DNA of 64,000 nt from Robiginitomaculum sp. (GTDB lineage: Bacteria > Pseudomonadota > Alphaproteobacteria > Caulobacterales > Maricaulaceae). The stretch lies in the NCBI GenBank assembly GCA_021776635.1, contig JAJFFN010000009.1, forward strand, positions 1 through 64,000, read 5' to 3'. Below the pieces are notes generated by a model. That model saw only the letters and a program-made list of their open reading frames with translations. It had not been told where the DNA came from and made no database searches. The position numbers and the translations under genes are program-made. Shown here piece after piece: positions 8,922 through 16,557 of the stretch; within the stretch, counting starts at the first letter, position 1, and each line of letters begins with the position of its first letter.

Positions 8922-9361
8922 CTATCATTGTCTTTATAATCTTCTGAGCGTGGTTCAATCCACCGCGTCCCGTTTGCAGTTTTTTGCCGCTTCCAGAATA
9001 CAGCTTCAGTCTTAAGATAGTCCATTAAATAATCACAAGATTCGAAAGCGGAGCGGCGGTGTTTTGCCGCAGTTGCAACAAGTACAATGGGTTCGCCGAC
9101 GCCCATAGCGCCAGTTCGGTGTATTACCATTACCCCCGTCAATGGCCAACGGGATTTGGCCTTTTCTACCGCACCCAAGATACCTTTTTCTGTTACGCCG
9201 GGATAAGATTCGAGGTATAGCTCACTGACACTGTCTGCTTCATTGCGGACTTGACCTAAGAAACTCGTGATTGCGCCAGCTTCGCTATTTGCTTTGGTAA
9301 AAGCCTCCAATTTTACAGCGGGATCAAAGGATGTGTCACAAATTTCAATATTTTCTAGCAT
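8912..9361 (-). CDS. moaE: Molybdopterin synthase catalytic subunit MoaE
   Basis: A 149-aa large subunit of MPT synthase, which uses the MoaD thiocarboxylate to add the dithiolene sulfurs to cPMP. It carries the family's FLGQVRNE motif, a VIHRTGAMGVGE strand-turn, AAKHRRSAF and a C-terminal VFWKRQ with the conserved lysine. Its ATG shares one base with the moaD stop (TAATG), indicating translational coupling of the two subunits. Confidence 0.95.
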   Translation of the reverse strand: MLENIEICDTSFDPAVKLEAFTKANSEAGAITSFLGQVRNEADSVSELYLESYPGVTEKGILGAVEKAKSRWPLTGVMVIHRTGAMGVGEPIVLVATAAKHRRSAFESCDYLMDYLKTEAVFWKRQKTANGTRWIEPRSEDYKDNDRWR

Positions 9362-9609
9362 TATCCGCCGCCAACAGGTGGTAAAAAGCCGATTTCCTCA
9401 TCACCGCTTAGTGCCATATCATTATGGACAAGGGTTTGATTGACCATGGTTTTAACCGATGGGTCTTGTAAGGCGCCGTCCAAATAGTGTTCGCTGTCCA
9501 GCCAGAGTTTTAGTGTTAAAATGCTAGTGATGCCCTCAGGTAAAGCAAGGGTTTCCTCGCGGCGTCCGGTGTTTTCTCTAAGGCGTCCAAAATATAGTAT
9601 TTTTATCAT
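9361..9609 (-). CDS. moaD: Molybdopterin synthase sulfur carrier subunit MoaD
   Basis: An 82-aa ubiquitin-fold protein that carries sulfur as a C-terminal thiocarboxylate. It begins MIKILYFGRLRE, has the EIGFLPPV stretch before the tail, and ends in Gly-Gly-Gly, satisfying the required C-terminal di-glycine. It is directly coupled to moaE (stop/start overlap TAATG) and overlaps the transporter gene upstream by ATGA. Confidence 0.95.
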   Translation of the reverse strand: MIKILYFGRLRENTGRREETLALPEGITSILTLKLWLDSEHYLDGALQDPSVKTMVNQTLVHNDMALSGDEEIGFLPPVGGG

Positions 9610-10391
9610 GTCTCTAAGATAGGGCTAATTGAAAGAATTTCCAGAGTAATCTGCCAGAGGAGCCTAAATGCGACAAATAGAATCAAAATAGCGGTCATTT
9701 TTCGTACTGTTTTTTCAGAAAATAGTTTCATGCTCATATGGTTACCAATATACCCTCCAATTAAAACCATAGGTATGAGAAGCCAATAAGGACGGGTTAG
9801 TTCTAATTGTTGTACGCCGCCAAGTTTAATCAATTGCCCGGTTAGGCCGGACACGGAATTGACCAATATAAATAGGCTACAAAGTGCAGCGATTTCTTTG
9901 GCTTTACTCCAATCCATTTTGTGTAAAATAGGGGCCAGAAATATACCCCCACCTATGCCCACTATGCCCGATAACAACCCTAAACCACCGCCAACAAGAG
10001 CGCTTATTGGTAGGGATATAGGTGTGCGCACATCTGATTTTGGTTCAGTTTTGAAAAGCAAGGCTAGGCCGGCAAAAAATAATGCCAAAGCCAATAGTCC
10101 AATGAAGATAGTTTTGGGAACATGGATGCGTCCGCCTATCCAGGCCATGGGGACGGATAGGACCAAAAAAGGCCAAACTCTTGCCCATTTGACAAATCCA
10201 GCACGGTAATACCGCCATGAATTGCCACTGACCACGAGAATATTGCAAACGAGTGAGATGACGGGAATGATGAGATAGTTTGCGCCCGTTAAAACCAATA
10301 AAGCTGTATAGGTCGAACCGCCCCCAAAGCCAACACTGGCATAAAGTAGAGCGGTAACAAAAAATAAACTGGCAAGAAGTGCGACTTTCAT
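9606..10391 (-). CDS. TSUP (TauE/SafE) family transporter at the head of the Moco operon
   Basis: A 261-aa integral membrane protein with about eight hydrophobic segments and the two glycine-rich half-repeats of the TSUP family: ASVGFGGGS near residue 20 and SGIVGIGGGIF near residue 140. Members export sulfite or organosulfur anions, or move other small anions. It overlaps moaD by 4 nt and is therefore probably translated with the Moco enzymes. A role in handling sulfite or another anion tied to molybdoenzymes is inference. AAGAGA precedes the ATG. Confidence 0.85.
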   Translation of the reverse strand: MKVALLASLFFVTALLYASVGFGGGSTYTALLVLTGANYLIIPVISLVCNILVVSGNSWRYYRAGFVKWARVWPFLVLSVPMAWIGGRIHVPKTIFIGLLALALFFAGLALLFKTEPKSDVRTPISLPISALVGGGLGLLSGIVGIGGGIFLAPILHKMDWSKAKEIAALCSLFILVNSVSGLTGQLIKLGGVQQLELTRPYWLLIPMVLIGGYIGNHMSMKLFSEKTVRKMTAILILFVAFRLLWQITLEILSISPILET

Positions 10392-10420
10392 TCTCTTGCA
10401 TTTATGGCTAAAGGGTATAA

Positions 10421-11059
10421 ATGGCTAGCAAAAAAACTTCCTCAAATAAATATCCGTGCATGGTATTGTGCAACGGTACATCCAAACGCTTTGGTGGAAA
10501 TAAAATGTTAGCGCCATTGGGTGGAAAGCCACTCGTGCTGCACACAATAGACAGGCTGCAAGGGCAAGTGGCAAAACTTGCGGTCAATGGTAGCCCAAAA
10601 GTGTACACTTCATTATCAATGCATCCCGTATTACCAGATATGTCCTTTGAAGGGTGTGGCCCATTGGTAGGAATTTATACGGCACTAAAATGGGCTAGGA
10701 ATTTGGGAAGCTCAAATGTATTAACTGTATCCGGTGATACACCATTCATACCGCGTGATTGGGTTGAAAAACTCGATACAATGCCTTCTAATATAATTAC
10801 TTTGTCACAAGTAGAAGATAATCAGCATCTTGTTTGTGGCTTGTGGCCAACTAAAATTCGTTCGGATTTACAGGCATTTTTATGTAAAGGGGATAGCTAT
10901 CGTGTGCAAGATTTCCTGCGCGTGATGGACGTGCAATTTGCAATCTTTCCTAAAGAGGGCGACATAAACCCATTTTTTAATGTAAACACACAAGAAGACA
11001 TGCGAATTGCCGCGAAAATTTTAGCCACCTGTAACGGACATGTGCCGTGTCGTACCTGA
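10421..11059 (+). CDS. mobA: MobA-like molybdenum cofactor guanylyltransferase
   Basis: A 212-aa GT-A-fold nucleotidyltransferase expected to attach GMP to Moco, making the guanine dinucleotide form. The N-terminal nucleotide loop reads LCNGTSKRFGGNK, a departure from the usual LAGGxxxRMGGxDK: the LAGG becomes LCNG and one residue is missing before NK. Other motifs hold: a SGDTPFIP metal site, a substrate GCGPLVGI region and a C-terminal NVNTQEDM. It is divergent from the TSUP gene with only 29 nt between starts. Its 3' end overlaps the moaA 3' end by 39 nt, tail to tail. Confidence 0.82.
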   Translation: MASKKTSSNKYPCMVLCNGTSKRFGGNKMLAPLGGKPLVLHTIDRLQGQVAKLAVNGSPKVYTSLSMHPVLPDMSFEGCGPLVGIYTALKWARNLGSSNVLTVSGDTPFIPRDWVEKLDTMPSNIITLSQVEDNQHLVCGLWPTKIRSDLQAFLCKGDSYRVQDFLRVMDVQFAIFPKEGDINPFFNVNTQEDMRIAAKILATCNGHVPCRT

Positions 11060-12019
11060 CGTATTTCCTGTTTTTCTGATTTCAAAATCGTGTTTTTCAG
11101 GTTTGTTTATCATTGCTTCGTCGAGGGCGTTATCTAAGGCATCTGAACCGCCAACGCGAATTGCATTTCGCAAATCAACATGGGCACCATGACCAAGACA
11201 CATATATAATTTGCCTGTACAGGTAATTCTAACGCGATTGCAACCCGCACAAAAATTCTTGGTCAATGGACTAATAAAACCAAGTCGACCTCCGGTTTCA
11301 GCAATCTGCACATAGCGTGCAGGTCCTCCAGTTGTTTCGGCAGTATCTTTTAGTGCCCATCTACGTTCAAGAATATCACGAATTTCAGACAAAGGTATAA
11401 ATTGCTCAAAACGGTCTTCGCCTGTATCACCCATTGGCATGACTTCAATTAATGTCATGTCCATGGCGCGTTTATGTGCCCAAGCAACCATATTGGGAAT
11501 ATCGTCTGCATTGTCATTTTTAAGTGCCACGGTATTGATTTTAAGCTTAAGACCAGCTTGAAGACCGGCATCTATGCCTTCTAAGACACGTGTTAAATTT
11601 CCACCTCTGGTAATACGGTTAAAAGCGAGCGGGTCGAGACTATCCAAGGAAACATTGATACGCTTAACCCCTAAATCTTTCAGTGGCTTGGCAAATTTAT
11701 GTAATTGCGTCGCATTTGTTGTCAGGGCAATTTCGTCAATACGTCCTGCGTTTAGGTGATTTGATAGATGTTTAACCAATGTCAGAAAATCTTTGCGTAC
11801 AAGTGGTTCGCCCCCAGTAAGACGGATTTTACGAACACCACGTTCAATAAATGCATCTGCTACAATCCCTAGTTCTTCTAGACTTAGCAAATCTTTTTTA
11901 GGGAGGAATATCATGTGCTCGGCCATGCAGTAAAAGCACCGTAGATCGCATCTATCCGTTAAGGACAGGCGCAAATATTCAATGTTTCGGCCAAAGCTGT
12001 CTGTCAATATTTGGTTCAT
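11021..12019 (-). CDS. moaA: GTP 3',8-cyclase MoaA (radical SAM)
   Basis: A 332-aa first enzyme of Moco synthesis, rearranging GTP with radical SAM chemistry. It has the SAM-cluster motif CDLRCFYC (C24, C28, C31), LTGGEPLVRK, and the second cluster's CAGC followed by a cysteine 14 residues later. The C-terminus ends in SVTGG, the Gly-Gly tail needed for activity. It converges with mobA with a 39-nt overlap. A degenerate FNR-like box lies about 34-47 nt upstream of the start. Confidence 0.95.
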   Translation of the reverse strand: MNQILTDSFGRNIEYLRLSLTDRCDLRCFYCMAEHMIFLPKKDLLSLEELGIVADAFIERGVRKIRLTGGEPLVRKDFLTLVKHLSNHLNAGRIDEIALTTNATQLHKFAKPLKDLGVKRINVSLDSLDPLAFNRITRGGNLTRVLEGIDAGLQAGLKLKINTVALKNDNADDIPNMVAWAHKRAMDMTLIEVMPMGDTGEDRFEQFIPLSEIRDILERRWALKDTAETTGGPARYVQIAETGGRLGFISPLTKNFCAGCNRVRITCTGKLYMCLGHGAHVDLRNAIRVGGSDALDNALDEAMINKPEKHDFEIRKTGNTSGTTRHMSVTGG

Positions 12020-12052
12020 ATATGCTTTCTAATGCTAAATACTGCACTTTAC

Positions 12053-12066
12053 CTGACCTAAATCAA
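12053..12066 (-). promoter_or_regulatory. Possible FNR/CRP-type operator upstream of moaA
   Basis: Minus-strand TTGATTTAGGTCAG matches the FNR consensus TTGAT-N4-ATCAA at 8 of 10 defined positions; the first half-site is perfect, the second is weak. It lies 34-47 nt upstream of moaA, in the 255-nt divergent region between moaA and the FtrA-like regulator, which otherwise holds no gene. Anaerobic FNR control of moaA is known in E. coli; here it is only a suggestion. Confidence 0.3.
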
Positions 12067-12274
12067 GTCATGTGAAAAAAAGTGGATTTTAGCAAGTCAA
12101 AATACATTAAAGTGGAGCGCTGATTTTATGACAACAATATTGTGTCAAATAGAGTAATGGACGCGCGTGGTCACTGAATAGAATAAATTACAGTTGAGCC
12201 TTTTATTTTGGAATAACTAGTGTATTGTAAATCAACAACTCAGGGGCGCATAAAACACTAATGAAGAGTGCATT

Positions 12275-13264
12275 ATGCCCAGAGAAAACACACAGCGAAC
12301 AATGGCGAATAATAAAAAAGTCTGCATCTTGGTTTATGATGGTTTATGCCTTTTTGAATATTCAATAGCTGTTGAGATATTTGCACTGCCGCGACCGGAA
12401 TATGAGCCATGGTATGATTGTCATATAATCGCAATAGATGACCGGCCTATTCGCGGTCATGGAAATATTGTTATAGATGCAAATAAAAACCTAGAGCAAC
12501 TTTATGATGCTGATCTCATTATTATACCTGGGTGGCGCGGAGTTGATAAATTGGTGCCACCAGACCTCAAAGCGGCTTTGGTCAACGCAAACCAAAGAGG
12601 CGTACATATAGCGTCCATATGTTCTGGTGTTTTCGTATTGGCGGCCTGTGGTTTATTAGATAATAATAAAGCTGCGACACATTGGAAATATCTTGATGCG
12701 CTCAAGGAGCGTTACCCTGACGTTATTGTTGACCCTGATGTTTTATATATAGATAATGGTGATATTTTGACATCGGCGGGCTCTGCAACAGGCATTGATT
12801 TATGTTTACATATTATACGTAACGATTTTGGCGTGGAGCGTTCGAATGAAATTGCGCGAAGGCTTGTTGTGCCAGCGCATAGAGGCGCAGGCCTGCCGCA
12901 GTTTTTTTCACGGACAATAGGAAGTGAGTACAAAAGTAATATTGCTAAATTACTAGATGTTATTCGAGAAGAGCTTGGACAAGAATGGAGTATTGGTAGA
13001 ATGGCAGACGTTTGCAATTCATCACCACGGACATTACAGCGAAAATTCAGGGACGCAACAGGGTTGAGCCCACTTGCTTGGATTACCCGTGAGCGTGTTG
13101 AATTAGCAAAAGAATTATTAGAAACAACAGACTTAAACATTGAGAAGATTGCTAAGATAACGGGTTTGAAAACCCCAGAAACACTCAGGCATCATTTTAA
13201 GCGAATCACTGGGGCCAGCCCAACTAAATTCCGCTCTAAATTTAAACCAGACGGGCGTGCGTAG
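12275..13264 (+). CDS. ftrA: GlxA/FtrA-family transcriptional regulator (DJ-1 domain plus AraC HTH)
   Basis: A 329-aa regulator with an N-terminal DJ-1/PfpI-like domain (about 14-195), including the elbow cysteine C116 in ASICSGVF. A C-terminal AraC-type double HTH follows (about 225-325), with SPRTLQRKF and the GASPTKFRSKF end. FALPRPEYEPWYD near residue 36 is typical of FtrA-type proteins. The target genes are unknown; it is divergent from moaA and could act on that shared upstream region. AAGAG lies 8 nt before the chosen ATG; an alternative ATG is at 12302. Confidence 0.88.
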   Translation: MPRENTQRTMANNKKVCILVYDGLCLFEYSIAVEIFALPRPEYEPWYDCHIIAIDDRPIRGHGNIVIDANKNLEQLYDADLIIIPGWRGVDKLVPPDLKAALVNANQRGVHIASICSGVFVLAACGLLDNNKAATHWKYLDALKERYPDVIVDPDVLYIDNGDILTSAGSATGIDLCLHIIRNDFGVERSNEIARRLVVPAHRGAGLPQFFSRTIGSEYKSNIAKLLDVIREELGQEWSIGRMADVCNSSPRTLQRKFRDATGLSPLAWITRERVELAKELLETTDLNIEKIAKITGLKTPETLRHHFKRITGASPTKFRSKFKPDGRA

Positions 13265-13290
13265 ATAAAAAAACGCCATTCGACATAAAT

Positions 13291-13722
13291 TTAACCTGAA
13301 GCAATATAATCGCGCAAAACGGCTGCCTCATTTTCAGCATCAGCTATCTTGCGTTTAACAATGTCGCCAATCGAAATCATACCTTTAATATCGTCACCAT
13401 CCAGTACGGGTATATGCCTAATACGCGCTTTCGTCATAAGTTCCATAACTTCGTCAATGCTGGCATCTGAGCTGACAGTAAAGACTTTTTTAGTCATTGT
13501 TTTCGTCACCAATTCGTCACGAAATCCAGTTTCTTGTGCCAACGCTTTGCGGACAATATCGCGCTCTGATAAAATGCCCTTCATCTTGCCGTTTTTGTTA
13601 GTCACCAATACAACGCCGATGTTTTTGGCGTTCAGCAATTTAATCGCATCTCTTAATGTATCTGATACATTGACAGAAAATATTTCATTGCTTTTGTTTG
13701 CCAGAAGTTCGTTTACACTCAT
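13291..13722 (-). CDS. Tandem CBS-domain protein
   Basis: A 143-aa protein made almost entirely of a Bateman module. CBS1 (about 8-65) contains VVLVTNKNGKMKGILSERDI and CBS2 (about 75-130) contains RIRHIPVLDGDDIKGMIS. It probably senses an adenine nucleotide and acts by binding a partner, which cannot be inferred from the neighbours. GGAG lies about 8 nt upstream of the ATG on the minus strand. It converges with the FtrA-like gene. Confidence 0.9.
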   Translation of the reverse strand: MSVNELLANKSNEIFSVNVSDTLRDAIKLLNAKNIGVVLVTNKNGKMKGILSERDIVRKALAQETGFRDELVTKTMTKKVFTVSSDASIDEVMELMTKARIRHIPVLDGDDIKGMISIGDIVKRKIADAENEAAVLRDYIASG

Positions 13723-13887
13723 GATACTCTCCTAGAATAACTATATCACAAAACTATGCTAATGTCCAATTTCCAGTTGTAACTCTGTGCGCAACAGAAA
13801 AATTTCCGTTTTCTTAAGGCTATGTGTACAAAATCGTAATTTGTGTATTTTAAATATTTCCATATTTTCGGTCATGAGGGATAAGTT

Positions 13888-14466
13888 ATGTTGTTTTGCG
13901 TAAAATCGCTTATTGTATCTTTTTCGGTGTTATCAGTGGCTTTATGCGGTTTGACCGTTCATGCACAGAAAATCAGCCCAGATACAAATGACACTAGCAA
14001 GCAGTCAACTATACAAAGCCCATTTGAAACCGCTCAAAATATTTTTGAACAAAAGGAAAAATTCAAAGCGCACGGGTTAAAAACTAAGACTGATAAGCAA
14101 AGTAAAAAACCCATAAAACCACAAGAGCTCAGATTTAATAAAAAATATCAAGGGTCCTCACAACAAGCAATTTTAGCGTATGATTCACTGGTAAAACAAT
14201 TTGGACCGCCAAAATCAGTGCGCGGTGATTCTTATGTATGGGATATTGAAAACCCGGACAAAAGCGCAACACAGTCTGACTTGGTGACCGTAATATTAAA
14301 GATGGGAAATTCAGGTAATTATGAGGTATTGATAGACCGTGATAGGGGGGGGAATGGTAAAGCAACATGGGCAGCAACCCATGCCCTAAAATCCAAACTG
14401 AAATTGCAAAATTTAAAGCCGAAAAGTCCTAAAAACCAAATTACTCTGCAAGATGATAATGATTAA
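13888..14466 (+). CDS. Hypothetical secreted protein
   Basis: A 192-aa protein with a signal peptide (hydrophobic core about 6-23, cleavage likely after VHA at 24-26). A charged Lys/Gln-rich linker follows, then a small domain containing AYDSLVKQFGPP and SYVWDIENPD, which resembles short periplasmic domains. No family was recognised. Its 3' end overlaps the next gene by 14 nt, suggesting coupled expression with that secreted protein. An ATG-adjacent GAGGG site (about 13877-13881) supports the start. Confidence 0.65.
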   Translation: MLFCVKSLIVSFSVLSVALCGLTVHAQKISPDTNDTSKQSTIQSPFETAQNIFEQKEKFKAHGLKTKTDKQSKKPIKPQELRFNKKYQGSSQQAILAYDSLVKQFGPPKSVRGDSYVWDIENPDKSATQSDLVTVILKMGNSGNYEVLIDRDRGGNGKATWAATHALKSKLKLQNLKPKSPKNQITLQDDND

Positions 14467-16468
14467 TTTTATCAAGCTAATTTTCCGTTTTTTGCCAGTT
14501 GTCGTGTGTACGCATTTGTATGCTGCCGCCAATGGGCAAACTAGTACCTATACGAATACTACGGTTGCGACAATAAATGGTGGCACGGCCTGCGGCGGCG
14601 GGGAGTTCACCCGCACATTTGTAGTTCCAGGAAGTGATAGTTTTACAATCAACGATTTGGATGTTGGGTTTTTGGCGAGCCACACTTGGCGCGGCGATAT
14701 TAGGCTAGACCTAGATTCACCGGCAGGTACGTCTGTCCGCCTAATCACCACCAACACAGGTAGCGGCAGTCAAGATAATTATAATGTTGAAATGGATGAT
14801 GGTGCAGGCACACTTATAAACACTTCCCCACATAATACGAATGATGGTCTTAGTGCGCCACCTTATGAAAACTCGGTTCGTCCTAATAATGCGCTCTCAT
14901 CTTTCAACGGTGAAAACTCAGTTGGTACATGGACAATGACCATGTGTGATGATTTCCCTTCTGCTGATGATGGACAGTTTCTTCGAGGGGATTTGTATTT
15001 TACACATGCTATTGGTGCTGACTTGGATTTAAGTGTAACAGCAAGTAATTCGGCACCCTCAATTGGGACAAATGTTGTCTTGACTTTTGTAATAACCAAT
15101 AGTGGGCCAACCACAAATTCTGGTGTAACAGCTGGTTTAAGCTTACCGTCCGGATTAAGCTATGTTTCAGATGACGGTGCGGGTGTATATAATTTTGGAG
15201 CAGGTTTATGGACAATACCTGGATCATTAACGAGTGGGAGTTCTGTAACGCTGCAAATCACTGCTTTTGTCAATTCCAGTGGTTCATTTAATGTCGTCAG
15301 TGAAGTAATGACTGCAGTGCAATTAGATCCGGATTCTACGCCAGGAAATGGGATTACAGGTGAAGACGATTATGCAACAATAACATTGGTGCCGGTAACA
15401 CCTGCGGTGCCGACACTAAGTTGCCCCGGCGCCCCAACAATTTTGGATTGGGACACTGTTGTTTGGCCGGAAGGAGATATGACAAATACATATACGGTTT
15501 CAGGTGAGCCAATCACAATAACCGTTATAGATTCGAATACTTCATTACTAAACAGTGCAAATTTTGGCGGGCAAACTCCTGCGGAAAGTATATATGATAC
15601 GGGAGGGATTGTGCCTGGAGAGTCTGGTTTGCATTTCTTGCGAAATCCATCAAACATGACAAGTACCGTAGATATTGTGTATTCGCTTGGTGTTTCGGGA
15701 ACTGGTGTCGCTCAAGTTCAACTCAGTATTTTTGATGTAGATTTTGGGAATAACCAATTTGTTGACCAAATAACGGTCTCAGGCTCTTTAGGCGGAACGT
15801 CAGTAACACCTACTTTATTTACAAATACATCGAATTCTGCATCAGGTAATGTTGTTACGGGTAATGGCGGTTCTAGCCCTACGCAAAGCAATGGCAATAT
15901 GATATTTGAGTTTAATTCTGCCGTTGATACTGTAACCATTAATTACGGAAATGATGTTAGTGCGCCTGTCGACCCTGGAAATCAAGGTATAGCAATTCAT
16001 GATCTGAATTTTTGCCCAGTCTTATCCGCGGAACTAACTGGTCAAAAGACGGCTGCTGTTTATGATCCTTTGTCTGAGGGGCTGTATATGGTGCCGGGAA
16101 ATGATGTTATTTATACCATTTCATTTTCTAATATTGGTGATGGCGCTGCAGATAATGATAGTGTTGAAATTATTGATGCCATTCCGTCTGAGATAGAATT
16201 TTATAACGGAGATATTGATGATACTGGGCCTGAAACAACAGCCGTCACAGGTACTGATAATGGGAGTGGGCTGACCTTTAATTATGCCGCAGATGTGCGC
16301 TTTTCAAACAGCGGGCCCGCGCCAGCGAATTTTGCGGCCTGTGGTTATACTCCTGCCGCAGGCTATGATGCGAATGTGACATATATTTGTGTCAATCCGT
16401 CTGGAGTTATGGCTGCTGGTAATGCTGACCCAAGTTTCGATGTTCAATTCAGAGCCCGAATAAAGTAG
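14453..16468 (+). CDS. Secreted surface protein with P/Homo B-like and DUF11-like domains
   Basis: A 671-aa exported protein. After a signal peptide (about 1-28) comes a region with ASHTWRGDIRLDLDSPAGT and a GTWTMTMCDD ending (about 40-180), which is how the proprotein-convertase P domain looks. A DUF11-type repeat (about 193-310, DLDLSVTASNSAPSIG) follows, then a beta-rich middle and a second DUF11-like repeat near 560-660. No protease catalytic domain is present, and no LPXTG or autotransporter anchor was seen. It is likely a surface or matrix protein. It overlaps the upstream secreted-protein gene by 14 nt. Confidence 0.72.
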   Translation: MIMINFIKLIFRFLPVVVCTHLYAAANGQTSTYTNTTVATINGGTACGGGEFTRTFVVPGSDSFTINDLDVGFLASHTWRGDIRLDLDSPAGTSVRLITTNTGSGSQDNYNVEMDDGAGTLINTSPHNTNDGLSAPPYENSVRPNNALSSFNGENSVGTWTMTMCDDFPSADDGQFLRGDLYFTHAIGADLDLSVTASNSAPSIGTNVVLTFVITNSGPTTNSGVTAGLSLPSGLSYVSDDGAGVYNFGAGLWTIPGSLTSGSSVTLQITAFVNSSGSFNVVSEVMTAVQLDPDSTPGNGITGEDDYATITLVPVTPAVPTLSCPGAPTILDWDTVVWPEGDMTNTYTVSGEPITITVIDSNTSLLNSANFGGQTPAESIYDTGGIVPGESGLHFLRNPSNMTSTVDIVYSLGVSGTGVAQVQLSIFDVDFGNNQFVDQITVSGSLGGTSVTPTLFTNTSNSASGNVVTGNGGSSPTQSNGNMIFEFNSAVDTVTINYGNDVSAPVDPGNQGIAIHDLNFCPVLSAELTGQKTAAVYDPLSEGLYMVPGNDVIYTISFSNIGDGAADNDSVEIIDAIPSEIEFYNGDIDDTGPETTAVTGTDNGSGLTFNYAADVRFSNSGPAPANFAACGYTPAAGYDANVTYICVNPSGVMAAGNADPSFDVQFRARIK

Positions 16469-16557
16469 TGCCTGTTGCGACAAAATAGTGGTTTACTGTT
16501 CAGCCTGTGCTGGTTATCCTATGGAAAATTACAATTTAGACTATTAGGGGTTCCCTT

